From assembly GCA_002633005.1 (NCBI GenBank), contig NMRA01000209.1, forward strand, positions 148,933 to 212,932: a DNA stretch of 64,000 nt, read 5' to 3'. A program made the position numbers and the translations under genes. Origin of the DNA: Phoronis australis. Taxonomy: Eukaryota > Phoronida > Phoronidae. Below the pieces are notes generated by a model. That model saw only the letters and a program-made list of their open reading frames with translations. It did no database searches and was not told where the DNA came from. Positions 11,901-22,518 of this stretch are shown one piece after another (the stretch's first letter is position 1; each line of letters starts with the position of its first letter).

Positions 11901-13375
11901 CTTTGCCAAAGTTTGGCGACGTATTGTTTATTTTGCCACCATTTGTTAGTGGTTGTCTCAACCCACATTTCTTCTCAGAGGGGTTTCAGCCTGAGGGAAA
12001 AGCTGGCCTCGAACACTCATGCTGGCCAGACTGCTCCTGATAACCTGTTCATTCTACGGAAAACCAAACAGATACAAGGTCTACACACGTTTGTCAGGTA
12101 AGTTACAAGGTGAGGTCTACTCACCTTTAGCTGGTAAGTTGCAGTGTGAGGTCTGCACACATTTTCAGTGCTGTTACAGTGTCCATGAAGCACCTGTCCG
12201 AGTGAATGTCTTTGAATGTGAAAGTTGTCTCATTTTAGTGCATAGTTAATGTGTGTAGAAATCCAGAATGTGTTTGTTTATTGGTGAAAAGTTCCAGAGC
12301 CTTGTAAAAGACTGTGAATACCAGGGTTAGTGTGAGTCAGAGGAGATTAGTTAAAATTAGAGTTGTTATCAGTTGCAGTTACGGAATCAGCAGTTCCATT
12401 GTTTGTCAATTGAGGGCCAGTTATAGAGAAAGGCAGGTTATTGAATCGACGATTTTAACAGTTGCTGAATGTGATTCAAAGGTTAAGGCTCCGCAGCCCT
12501 TGCTGGAGCATAGAACAGACATTACATAGGACGTTTTGTTTGAGTAGACTTGTGAACATACGGTTGAGTTTAATAGTGAGTAGGTCAAACCCTTCTTCAG
12601 TGTAGCACCAACATTGCGCTGGAAGCTGTTAATACCTGTCAGTAAAAACCTGCGCCCACCCATCCATGAGCTAAAACGTGACACTGTAATTAGTTCACTG
12701 AGCCAACGTTCAGGGATCATTTTAGAAAAATGTGGGTATGGGTGAAATGACCCACACGGACGTAAGTCTATGGGCCATGTTAGTTTTTGACTTTCTTCTT
12801 TCCAAATTCAATGGGGACGTTGGGCAGAGTTGAGCAATCGCAGTGCATAAATGACGCAGGGTGTGCTCCTAAAATTATCCCTCAATGTTCTTTTTACATT
12901 TTATTGAGTGAATCAAGTACATTTTGAGTAGTGTGCTACAGTCAAGGTGAAATTGGAAAGGTTGCCTAACATGTTCAACTTAATTGTTTTTTAGCAAAAA
13001 TTTTAAATCTATATGGCAGTTGGAACTTTCAGAGAAACTTTCCTTACTTCAGAACCTGAATTAGTTAATAATGCAATAAATCTAATTTAATTCTTGGCAT
13101 ATTTAGCTCACAATATGCTGAAATTCTATTTTGTCTTCTCCACAAAATTAAAAATTAAGAAAAGCTTTTGTGATTTTCATTGTGTAGCCACAGAGTTGAA
13201 GATTAATGAAAGTTTACCATGATCATGGTTTGTACTGTGCTGATATCGAAAACAGCTTTTGTTGAATTTCCGATTATTTGCAGTAAATTCATAAGCCTTT
13301 GAAAAAAAATTAAAACGATTTTGCAATTATTTTTGTGCAAAATAAGTGAAGAATTGCTGTACTCGTGCTTTTGGG

Positions 13376-13413
<38 letters not shown>

Positions 13414-16400
13414 TGGCGATAAATTCCACGACAATCTCAAAGTAAATTTGGCTTTCTTGTTTCAGAAACAAAGACCTGCCACGTGATGAGTTCATATTTT
13501 ACTCCAAGCGCCTAATGAGGTTGTTGATTGAATATGCTTTGTCCATGTTACCATTCATGGTTAGTGTTAGTGTCCAGTGTGTACAGAGGAGTTGTAAATT
13601 CATTACTTGTTCTCATGTGAAGTGTTTGAGTGTTAACACTTTACGATCGGTAATGCGACTGTTCAATGCACATTTTTTGAGGCAAGGTTCTTAAAATAAT
13701 TTGTAAATGCATTCTCAGTGAATATTTGTGGAGAATAACACTGTACCCAATATGAATTCAGTTAACTTTTTGTAGGTCATAACAGTATTTGTGTTGACCC
13801 CATTATAAATCATAAGTGTATAAGTAAGGCATTAAAGGCCAGTTGTGCTAAAATTCTATGCTTTCCCTGTTCAAGCCAAAGACTCTTCCATAAGTTTAAC
13901 AAGATGTTGGCTGTCTAAATGTACCTAGTATACTAATTCTTATCAGTAGTGTACAACACAGTTATTTTTCTTAATCTGTCCGAGATCCAAAAAGCACTTT
14001 TTGTTATGAATCTTTTTGTTTTTGCAGTCCGTCACTGTGGAAACCCCACAAGGAGTTGCATACAATGGCAAGCGGATGGATACAAAAAAGGTTGGTAGTG
14101 GAAGTGATTGTCCTCACTGGCAACATTTTCAAAATTTCGCTCTACTGTCTGTTTTTTTAAATTTAACGTTTAGTACTTTACAAAATAATCTAGACAGACT
14201 TGGACCAAACTCTGTTAGACTTTGCAAAAGTTGTGTAAAATTCCTGCCTGAATTAGTTGGCTGTTTAATGGAACTGTTTTGACATTGAAATAGTATGGTT
14301 GTTGAACTTTAGTCAGAGTTTAACGTTATGTCATAGTGCTTTGCTGCCAAATGGTTATTTGTGAATGATTTTAGAAGTTGAGATTGTTGCAGTTTTGTCT
14401 AAGCGAGAGGGGAAAAGTGTGTTGAGAGTTTGTTGAGGTTTATCCAGCACTGAAATGGGCTCTAGTCAAAAAGTAGTGGACATCAAGGCTTGGAATTTTC
14501 TGAGGAAATGCGGATTTCCGCTTTTTTCAAATGTTCTGTCCACGTATTTTATTATCGGATTTGATATAAAATCTCCGCGGCAAATTTCTTTCTTACCGTG
14601 GCATTGCCGACGACTTTCACCTCGAAAAGCCGAAGTTGCTCTTTATGTTTTGGAGGAACGTAAATTGTCAACATTGCCGGGGCATCTGGGATAGCGTGGT
14701 GGATTCTTCAAAGGCGTCGCGTGTGATTGTAAACCGCGGTGACAAATACTAGGACTCTGCAGCCAAAAATGTGTGGAGGTGGGAGTGCGGGAGTTGACGG
14801 ACGAGCTAAAAAGACGCAGATGCACGCTGAATTTTGTCGGCAAAAGGTCCACATCGCCTATTTCAAGGCTGGGTGCATGCATGTTTTCGGCCGTAAAAAT
14901 TTCCGCTTTTTTGTCATTGGTCATTCCAAGCCCTGGGATATTCAGTCTTGGTTTTATTTGTTGAAACTTTTTTGAATTTCAAAATTGTCCAGTTTATTTT
15001 GAAAACTAACTGTACAACTATTTTGCATTATCTCTGCTTAGTAATCTTCAATATAGTCTCACCATGCAGCGTGCCAGGTTTACGATGTTTGCTCACTTAC
15101 ATGACCTTTCACGTCTGGATTTTCCGGCCAAATACTAGCTCCATTCCCTTCTGAAAATATAAGTCGCCCGAAATTCTGCTGACCAGGCCAAAAATTCCCC
15201 TCAAGTTTAGAATCACTTTTAACTTGGGCAGTCCCCCTGGCAACGGGGGCGGGGGGGGGGGGNNNNNNNNNGTGGCATTCTTCTCTTCGCCTTAAAAATC
15301 ACCCTCTCAGAAGACACGCATCTTTCTCCATCAGTGAGTGAGGGTCCTTACTTATAAAACGTTCCTTTTCATTTGAACTCTATACAAGTTGCAACTTATG
15401 CTTAACACATATGACTAACAACCCAATCCAATGCCCTACCTTCATGCATGGTCATAAAGCAAATGCAAAATACCCACACAACAACTTATTAATAAGCAGT
15501 TGTGGACATGCGTTCGGTAGTTCAAACAGGCCACCAAGTAAAAACGTAAAGTCTGATACAACTATACACACTCAATAATAGTGAAATGTACTTCTTGAAT
15601 TGAATGGCAGATTGAAAACGTTCAACTCTTGTCTTTGACAAGAATATTTACTCTTGAACTTATGACTGACAATAGTCGAATTTAACATGCCCACATTTTG
15701 AGAACCAGTTTGATGCCTGTTAATCAGTGGATAAAACTGGTTCTCAAGATGCGGGTTAGTTACATCCGACTATTACCCTAATTGTGACTTGTAAAAGTAG
15801 ATGGTCATATTTTTCTTCTTTGCATCACTTAGATATGTGGTGTGTCGGTGTTGCGAGCGGGTGAGACGATGGAACAGGCGCTATGTGAGGTGTGTAAGAA
15901 CATTCGGCTCGGCAAGATACTGATTCAGACCAATTTGGAGTCGGGAGAGGCTGAGGTGAGGGAAGAGCATTACGCGTTTTTGTTTTTATCGCTAAAAACA
16001 CATCTTCTTTTAGTCTGATGGGTACATGAGTGGTTTTAGCTTACTGTATAGACTATGCGAGATGAAGATGAAATCGGGGAACAAAACAAACTGGTTGGGG
16101 TGTATTGGATGTCATGTTTTGCCCAATGAGAAAGCATTGTTCAGCTTCTGTCGTTTGTGGTACATCACGATTTTGCGGCTACATAGCGTCGTTGCAAATT
16201 GTTCATTGCTTGTTATACTCATTTGGCTCTTTAGGGTGTAAATGGATTAGCTGTCATCCCAAACAATCAACCTTGAATTTGACAAGTCCGTATTGCTTGG
16301 GATTACCAAAATCATTGTCTGTTGAGTTGACCTCACTTTATAGGAGGTTTTATGGTCGTTGCTTATAAGAAAATGTTTTTAATCACCCTTATTGGTTTTG

Positions 16401-19400
16401 AATAGATGGGCCCAAAATGTCTATTATTAGGTAAAATTTTGAAACTCAAAATATGCGTGTTGTCTCGCCAGTCCGGTTATGCAAGATTACCTTCTAATGG
16501 TGGGTTTAAGCTATGGCAGTTGAGTTAGCAAAAGCCCTTATAAGGCCATCTGTTTTGAAACAGTGTCTGACTGCAGGAATTACTTTCCATAGAGTCATAA
16601 TGATTGTACTATGAAACTGGTCACATCAAAATACTGTAACTTCTTTATTCATGGGCCAATTTTTGGGCTTCAGAAATTAAATTTGAAGACAGATATGCAC
16701 AAACGTTCAAAGATGGAGAAGGTAAAAACAACCCGAAACAATATTTCAGTACAGCAAGGCAGGTGTGTAGTTTGTAACGCGAGTCAACAAACCCAACACG
16801 CTCAGCATGCTTCCCTCTCACTGGGGATAACTGAGGGAAAGTCGGTATGTGCATGACATCAAAGGAAACCTCGCTGGCCTTAGGCAAAGGAGAGGTTTTG
16901 CTTTTCCTTTTCTACGCCTAATGTTTTGATGACTGTCATGCCTTACGGATTTGTGCGGCTTCATTATCTAACCTCAGGGCAAAATTGAGTTAAGGTTATG
17001 TAAGGCCCGAGAAAAATGTCACTGAACTTCAGAACAGCTGATATCAGAAATGGCTCTACACTGATCCGAAACTTTCAAATATTATCAATACTTAATGGAT
17101 TGTTCTTCAAAATGCTTTTAGGACTTGTTCCAAAATGTACCACATTTGCATGTGGGGCTATAAAAACAGGACTTTAAAGATTATCAAGGAAAACTTCAGA
17201 GTTGAATAATAGAAAATGAAATGATGCTTATAAAAACTAACAGCGGTTTTTAGATTCCATCTTGAACATTTTATATCAACTGGCATTTGTCATGTGATGG
17301 ACTCCTAGCAATTAATGCTCCTTTATTTTTTACTAAATTTTACTAAGACATGCTCATGTGACCCAGTTATTGACAAATTCGTACAAAATAAAAAAAATCT
17401 ACTGGCTTTCTACATTCCAGAGCTTGGGATTTACGCTTTTTTCAAATGTGTTTTCCGCTTTTTTTATAATATTTCTGCGTAAAAAAATCAAATTTGATAT
17501 AAAATTTCCACGGCAAATTCCTTTCTTACCGCGGCGTTGCAGACGACGTTCACCTCGAAAAGCGGAAGTTGCTCTTTATGTTTCGGAGGAACGTAAATTG
17601 TCAACATTGCCGGGGCATCTGGGACAGCGTGGTGGGATTTTCAATGGCGTCTCGTGTTATTGTTAAGCGCGGCGACAAATACTACCGCCCTGCAGCCAAA
17701 AATGTGGGTTGGGAGTGGACGGGCGAGCTAAAAGGACGCAGACGCATGCTACTGACGGTGGTAACGTTTTTTTTTTTTTTAGTCCTCCCGATTGTTGTCA
17801 GGGAAAGGTTCCCATTGACCATTTCAAGGCTGGTTATCGGGCATGATTTGGGCCGTAAAACCGTAAAAGTTTCAAAGTTTCCGCGTTTTTTGTCATTGGT
17901 CATTCCAAGCCCTGACATTCAGAAAATATATAAATTTAGTGACAGAATTAAAATACCCGTAATTCTATAGTTTGGTAGATAGTAAACTTGATACAGAGAC
18001 TTGTCAAGAAGGTCTTACATAAGCTCAACACTCTCTTATTGGCCATCTCGTCCTGCCGTGTCTTTGCAGCTGCACTACCTTAGGTTGCCACGTGACATCA
18101 AAGACCATCACGTGATGCTGATGGACGCCACGGTCGCCACGGGAGCTGCAGCCATGATGGCCATACGTGTCCTCTTGGATCATGATGTGCCGGAGGAGAA
18201 CATATTTCTCATCTGTCTACTCATGGCTGAGTCAGGTACCGGATTCGTTAAAGATAATTTTACGAAATGACCTAGTATTCCTTGTCGCGTTGGCTCAGTG
18301 ATAGGGGCCTGTTTCATATAAAGTGACTTCAGTCTAAATTTTGGTTTTACACTCCCTTTTCTTTATTTCTGAATACAATTTTGCTACGTAACTGACAGCG
18401 CGTCACAGTTTAGCATTGAAACACACAGATTGTTTGATTTGTTAGCAGTCTTGGGTAATATTCGTAATATACTTTTTACATTGCTACATATAGAGTAAAC
18501 TGTTTCACAGAAATGAGTTTGTAGACCATGCGGATTTTAGCCTTAAGTGGCTTTTCACGAAACAAATCCTTGGAATGACAAGTCATGATTTGTCATCGAC
18601 TACCCAGATTGTGACCTGTCGTCATGACGAAACAGAATTTTTTATGTTCCCCTGTTTGTTGAGTGCGCTTAAGAACTCTGGTAACTGTGTCAACGTACTG
18701 TTTTCTTCATCATGATGGGTAATGACTTACATGGTGGGTCATTCTAGATGTTTTGATTGTGAATGGTGCTTGCTAGCTATTGTCATGACGGGGAATTTTG
18801 TTTGCGCTCGGCCATTGCGACGAAGAATTCTGGATCGTTTTTAGCATGTACTGTATATTCCTTTCAAACAAATCGGGTTGTGAGTGATAGACAAAGTTAC
18901 CTTTTTGGAGTCTAGTTGGCTTGGTTGACACAGCTTCAGGGCCCTTCTTCAGCGTCGACTCATTGAAAATTTCCCCACCCTCTCCTGTCATGTGGTAGCC
19001 AGGATAGTCATCTGTGTATTATGGAAAGTCAAAGTGGAAAAACTTCCCGTACACAAATTTTCTATTCAAGAGTTAAATTCCCTGCAGGACCAAAAATATA
19101 CTCAAAACCAAACTTTATTGCGCCAGGACCAAAATTTAACACGTCAGGATCGAAAATTTATCACGCCATGACAGAAAATTTATCACGTCAGGACAGTTTC
19201 ACATATCAGGAAAATTTCATGTCAGACCATGTGACCCCTCAAAGAGATGACATTAATGTCTCGCCGATGACAGTCACATTATTGTGACAATGAGTTTGAA
19301 TTTCTGTCGTCTCTTCCACGTTTTACAACAGAAGCCAATGTTGGACACAGTACTCTTGAATACGGCTGAGTATTACAGAGACAAAACAGAAGCCAATGTA

Positions 19401-22400
19401 CACTTGGACTCACTAAACTTGAATATGGCTGAGTATTAACGAGATACAGCGGATCGTCATTGTCACGTGGTCTCCTGGCATGGAATTTTCTCCTGGCAAG
19501 AAATTCTATGTCCTAGCGTGATATATTTTGTGTCCTGGTGTGATAAATCTTCGGTCCTGACGTGATAATTTGCTAGGTTCTGGCGCGACAAATTTTGGTT
19601 TTGAGTATATTTTTTGGTCCTGCAGAGAATTTTTGAATAGAAAATTTGTGTCCTGGAATTTTTCCGTTTTGGCTTTCCGTAGCTATTGGCTACTACAGGT
19701 AACTAAGGTGTTGCAAATAATAAGTAAGTCATACCCTATTAAGGAAAGGTTTTCTCCGACCTTATCTCAACCACCTCAAGGATTTTTCTGTTTCCAATAT
19801 TTATTCGACTAGGTTGCAGTGATTGTTACATCATTCAGGGTAGCACGGCAGAATCTATTAAACAACGGTTTCCCACTGTTGTAAGAGTGAAATGTCACAT
19901 TTTTCAGTTAGATGAAAGCTACATCTCATGTGTGTGTTCATTTTTTTGTCTCAAGACGTGGTTAATTGGATTACAATGTCTCGCTGAACACTCTGTTTCT
20001 GTCAAATGTACAAAAATGCCACTCCACCTTTCTGCAAAGTGACTTTTCTGAGTCAGACATACTCTTCCAGTTTTCAGGATTCAATATTTGCACATCTATC
20101 ATTAAATGTCCGGTTTTGGTCTGTGATCAGTGTAGCTCGGTGAGCTAGAATTCTGCAGCTTTTCGATCCTTTGTTGAGGCACATACCCGACTGGCTAGTG
20201 AACATTGATTAGTTAGTACATGTCATCTTATTAATTTGTTTCAGGCGTTCACACAGTGGCGTACGCCTTCCCCAAAGTCAAGATTATAACAACAGCAGTA
20301 GATGAGAAGGTCAACGATAACTTCCACATCTTACCAGGAATAGGTGAGCCTCAAATTAGTTGCTACAAACCCGCCCCCTTGTGTGAGAAAAGCTAGCCTC
20401 TGATATAGGCAGCTTACTGGTCTCAACTTAATCCTTGCTGCAGCTAGAAGTTACAGAACTGTACAGTGATTTCTGGGCAGAACGGTCAGTCTCTTGTTGG
20501 CTCAGGCTGTACTCGGCTGACCCGTCCTTTCAAGCCAACTTCCAGTAAACAATAATACGTTGCCTTGTCATTGCAGAAAAATTCTTTAACTGTCTCTGAC
20601 TTTCTGGAAAATTGCATTAATTTTTATTTTCGGTTATTACGAACAGCTATTGTGACAATCAACTCCTCTTGCGCCAAATCCCAAAAATTGCGTCTATTCT
20701 TGGGAACAAACTGAGGCCAATTTTAAAAGTGGCTTAAATCCAGTTGGCTATGTGTTTAAATTCTGTTGCGAATATTGCTGTTTGCAAGTATATTACCCAA
20801 TATAAATTTCACTTTCTGTTTAGACCGTGACCAAATGTCTTTGGTCTTGCTCCACCTGGACTAAAAACAAACTTTAAGGCCAGGTGTTGCGTGTTTTTCT
20901 TCAAACCTGTTAGAAGAAGTCTTTCCTTTAACTTGGCTTTGTTAACTTCAGGCTGTACAGTACAGGACGGAACTAATCGGACAAAATACTATTTTCTTGT
21001 TATGATGGCTAATAGTTCAGTTTACAACAAAAGTGACTAGCAATAACTCATATGTGGGGAAAATTAAAATTACAGAATCGTTTCGTCCCCTTGCTCACTT
21101 TTCTGTTAATTTCTTTCTATTCTTGGTCACGAGGCAAAACTGCTTTGACGATGAGTTTGGCATCTGCTCTGCTGTCATGACGTGAAATTGTGGTTCTTTT
21201 TCTCTATAAACTTCCGTGTGCACTGTATGTTTTAGCCTCATTTTCATGAGGTCCGGTAACAGATATGAAACGATACTTTTGTCACAAATATTAGCAATTT
21301 TACTGGTGTGGTATCCCAACTATCGGGACGGTGTCCAACTTACTATAATTATGGGGTTGTAGCGTGTGTACAGTAGTGACCCCTTTAGGTACAAGCTCTT
21401 GTTACATAAACAACAAAATTTGGTTCAGGCACTACACAGTGATTTTCAAAATAAACTGGTCAGCTGGGCTTGGAATTTTCCGCGGAAACGCGGATTTCCG
21501 CTTTTTTCAAATGTTCTGTCCGCGTATTTTATTATATTTCCGCGTAAAAAAAACGGATTTGATATAAAATTTCCACGGCAAATTTCTTTCTTACTGCCGC
21601 GTTGCGGACGACTTTCACCTCGAAAAGCGGAAGTTGCTCTTTATGTTTCGGAGGAAAGTAAATTGTCAATATTGCCAGGGCATAAGGGATAGCGTGGTGG
21701 ATTTCCTCAATGGCGGCTCGTATGATTGTAAACCGCGGTGACAAATACTACGACTCTGCAGCCAAAAATATTTGGAGGTGGGAGTGGCGGACGAGCTAAG
21801 ACAGACGCAGACGCACGCTTCTGGANTAGTCTCGATTTTTGTCGGCAAAAGGTCCACACCAACTTTTTCAAGGCTGACTGCGCGCATGTTTCAGGCCGTA
21901 AAAATTTCCGCGTTGTTCGCCATTGGTCATTCCAAGCCCTGGGTCAGACTTTGACAGAACTCTGTCTGACTATAATGAACTTCTTGCCAGAATTGACCTA
22001 TCACCAGGATTTTGAGTGACGGCTCAACCAAACAATCAGAGCGCAGCATTCTTAACACGCCTTCATTTCCAAGCTGCTATTTTACCTGACAAACAACATG
22101 TTCCCGGGTAAAACTTATTTTTTTTTTGTCGACTTGTTGTAAGTGGTGTAGCTTGCGATAGGTCAATTATTTGGCGGTTTAGTTTTACTTTTGTCACAAT
22201 AAAATATTTTTTGTTGGAATTTAGTTGGAGTTTAATGTGACATTACTGCTCCTAGCCGCAAGCTGTGTATGCGAATGACTTTGCACAGCCTGTTATTGGG
22301 ATTTTGACAAAATACTTGTATGTGGAGCAACACCAGTTGAGATTTTGTCGTGATTTAGCCTGTGTGGAATTGTGTTCTAGATGGAAAGAAATCTATATAT

Positions 22401-22518
22401 AACTTGCCTGTGATATTCTAATAGTCCATGATACACTGTGGTGCAAACTGTCTTTTCAGGAAATTTTGGAGATAGATATTTTGGCACAGACGTTCCCGAA
22501 ATCATGAGCGGCTTATGA
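5687..22518 (+). CDS. UCKL1: Uridine-cytidine kinase-like 1 (UCKL1), 12 exons joined; first coding exon not found
   Basis: Encodes a cytosolic/nuclear pyrimidine-salvage protein: an N-terminal uridine-cytidine kinase domain fused to a C-terminal uracil phosphoribosyltransferase (UPRT)-like domain. Exons: 5687-5913, 6411-6517, 9530-9700, 10711-10782, 11411-11662, 11979-12097, 13466-13559, 14028-14090, 15833-15955, 18070-18235, 20245-20343, 22460-22518. All introns are GT-AG and every junction keeps frame: 516 codons plus stop from 5688. Visible hallmarks are [11 protein letters not shown] before the kinase, P-loop [50 protein letters not shown], the [10 protein letters not shown] lid region, [14 protein letters not shown] at the domain join, SVLRAGETM, the PRPP-loop equivalent [11 protein letters not shown], and [11 protein letters not shown] at the C-terminus. 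Total length fits the family (about 550). The vertebrate protein has a longer acidic tail; here it ends PEIMSGL. Substrates and role are known from the family, not shown here. Confidence 0.95.
6411..6517 (+). CDS. UCKL1: UCKL1 exon carrying the P-loop
   Basis: Starts in phase 1 after CTGTCAG and encodes [22 protein letters not shown], the Walker A nucleotide-binding loop, through to MDSFYK. It ends in phase 0 at AAG|GTATGT. Human UCKL1 has Gly where this protein has Cys before the loop. Confidence 0.93.
6677..7611. repeat. 468-bp tandem duplication with an N at the joint
   Basis: Positions 6677-7143 and 7145-7611 are nearly identical, differing at only a few bases (for example at 7026/7494 and 7089/7557). 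They are joined by a single N at 7144. It lies in the second UCKL1 intron seen. Near identity plus an N at the boundary points to two alleles joined by the assembler rather than an old duplication. The open frames in the two copies are the same non-coding sequence. Confidence 0.95.
7620..9529 (+). other. UCKL1 intron, remainder
   Basis: AT-rich intron sequence between the tandem duplication and the exon at 9530. I see no gene, clear repeat or structure. Confidence 0.5.
9530..9700 (+). CDS. UCKL1: UCKL1 exon, kinase substrate-binding region
   Basis: 57 codons, phase 0 at both ends, with donor CAT|GTAAGC. It encodes [11 protein letters not shown], then [18 protein letters not shown] and [13 protein letters not shown], which match the nucleoside-binding segments of uridine kinases. 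Confidence 0.93.
10711..10782 (+). CDS. UCKL1: UCKL1 exon, central kinase strand
   Basis: 24 codons encoding [17 protein letters not shown] and CHDELLN, between TTATTACAG and AAC|GTAAGT. The IFEGIMAF strand is diagnostic of uridine kinases. Confidence 0.93.
11411..11662 (+). CDS. UCKL1: UCKL1 exon, kinase lid and C-terminal half
   Basis: 84 codons in phase 0 with donor GAA|GTACGT. It encodes [20 protein letters not shown], then the Arg-rich lid [26 protein letters not shown] and the [11 protein letters not shown] segment, closing with the helix IVQHVHKQL. An open antisense frame here is only a shadow. Confidence 0.95.
11979..12097 (+). CDS. UCKL1: UCKL1 exon, linker between kinase and UPRT domains
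   Basis: Acceptor TTCTCAG, donor TCAG|GTAAGT, ending in phase 2. It encodes [11 protein letters not shown] and ends [12 protein letters not shown], the equivalent of human RGMHTIIR. The middle, [10 protein letters not shown], is the poorly conserved linker. Confidence 0.9.
13379..13412. repeat. (TG)n microsatellite
   Basis: About 17 uninterrupted TG units in the UCKL1 intron before the exon at 13466. Antisense it would read as a His/Thr-rich open frame, which is spurious. Confidence 0.97.
13466..13559 (+). CDS. UCKL1: UCKL1 exon, start of UPRT domain
   Basis: Encodes [18 protein letters not shown] and [13 protein letters not shown], the conserved first helix of the UPRT part. Acceptor GTTTCAG lies 55 bases after the (TG)n tract, donor ATG|GTTAGT. 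The frame closes in phase 0. Confidence 0.93.
14028..14090 (+). CDS. UCKL1: UCKL1 small exon, UPRT domain
   Basis: 21 codons, [16 protein letters not shown] then MDTKK, between TTTGCAG and AAG|GTTGGT. Matches the VQTPQGQDYAGK segment of vertebrate UCKL1. Confidence 0.88.
14484..14935. mobile_element. Non-autonomous DNA transposon, family copy 1 (452 bp)
   Basis: Ends are CAAGGCTTGGAAT and ATTCCAAGCCCTG, an inverted pair of about 12 bp. It is flanked by GGACAT (14478-14483) and GGATAT (14936-14941), a 6-bp target duplication with one change. The interior matches copies at 17418 and 21464, including the segment AACCGCGGTGACAAATACTA that reads as coding in the other copies. Here a TAG interrupts that frame. 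Lies in the UCKL1 intron before the exon at 15833. Confidence 0.85.
15246..15271. other. Poly-G run and 9-base assembly gap
   Basis: A G-run ends in nine Ns at 15263-15271. Sequence around it may be incomplete. It is inside a UCKL1 intron and does not touch an exon. Confidence 0.95.
15833..15955 (+). CDS. UCKL1: UCKL1 exon, UPRT core strand
   Basis: 41 codons encoding [17 protein letters not shown] and [18 protein letters not shown]. The [10 protein letters not shown] stretch is the UPRT signature (GVxILRAGxxM). Acceptor CACTTAG, donor GAG|GTGAGG. Confidence 0.94.
17418..17914. mobile_element. Non-autonomous DNA transposon, family copy 2 (497 bp)
   Basis: Starts CAGAGCTTGGGAT and ends ATTCCAAGCCCTG, with a perfect 6-bp target duplication ACATTC at 17412-17417 and 17915-17920. 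Its interior holds the longest version of the family's open frame, starting ATGGCGTCTCGTG at 17645 and reading [33 protein letters not shown] and on past a T-run. In the UCKL1 intron before the exon at 18070. Confidence 0.9.
18070..18235 (+). CDS. UCKL1: UCKL1 exon, PRPP-binding loop
   Basis: Encodes [19 protein letters not shown] followed by [19 protein letters not shown]. The [11 protein letters not shown] loop corresponds to the DPMLATGGS PRPP-binding loop of active UPRTs, with GGS changed to GAA as in other animal UCKL1 proteins. It ends in phase 1 at TCAG|GTACCG. Confidence 0.95.
18990..19700. mobile_element. Foldback element with internal tandem repeats in both arms
   Basis: The arm at about 19020-19245 recurs in reverse complement at about 19455-19682. 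Each arm is built of degenerate 20-22 bp units of the type AAATTTATCACGYCAGGAC. The outermost pair extends to TGTGGTAGCCAGGATAG at about 18991 against its complement near 19697. The centre (19320-19445) holds a direct repeat of about 60 bp sharing ACAGAAGCCAATGT and GGCTGAGTATTA. No coding frame. Type: foldback or MITE-like DNA element in a UCKL1 intron. Confidence 0.85.
20245..20343 (+). CDS. UCKL1: UCKL1 exon, UPRT C-terminal strand
   Basis: Encodes [20 protein letters not shown] then [13 protein letters not shown]. Acceptor TTTCAG, donor ATAG|GTGAGC. Confidence 0.95.
21464..21941. mobile_element. Non-autonomous DNA transposon, family copy 3 (478 bp)
   Basis: Starts CTGGGCTTGGAAT and ends ATTCCAAGCCCTG, flanked by a perfect 6-bp duplication GGTCAG at 21458-21463 and 21942-21947. 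The inner frame starts ATGGCGGCTCGTA at 21711 and reads [20 protein letters not shown] before stopping. An ambiguous base N sits at 21826. In the UCKL1 intron before the last exon. Confidence 0.9.
22460..22518 (+). CDS. UCKL1: UCKL1 terminal coding exon
   Basis: Starts after TTTTCAG in phase 1 and encodes [19 protein letters not shown] then TGA at 22516-22518. GDRYFGTD is the conserved uracil-site motif. The tail is shorter than in vertebrates. Confidence 0.93.

Noticed and set aside
13310-13495. Minus-strand frame with a His-Thr run
   Set aside because: The run is the translation of the (TG)n microsatellite.
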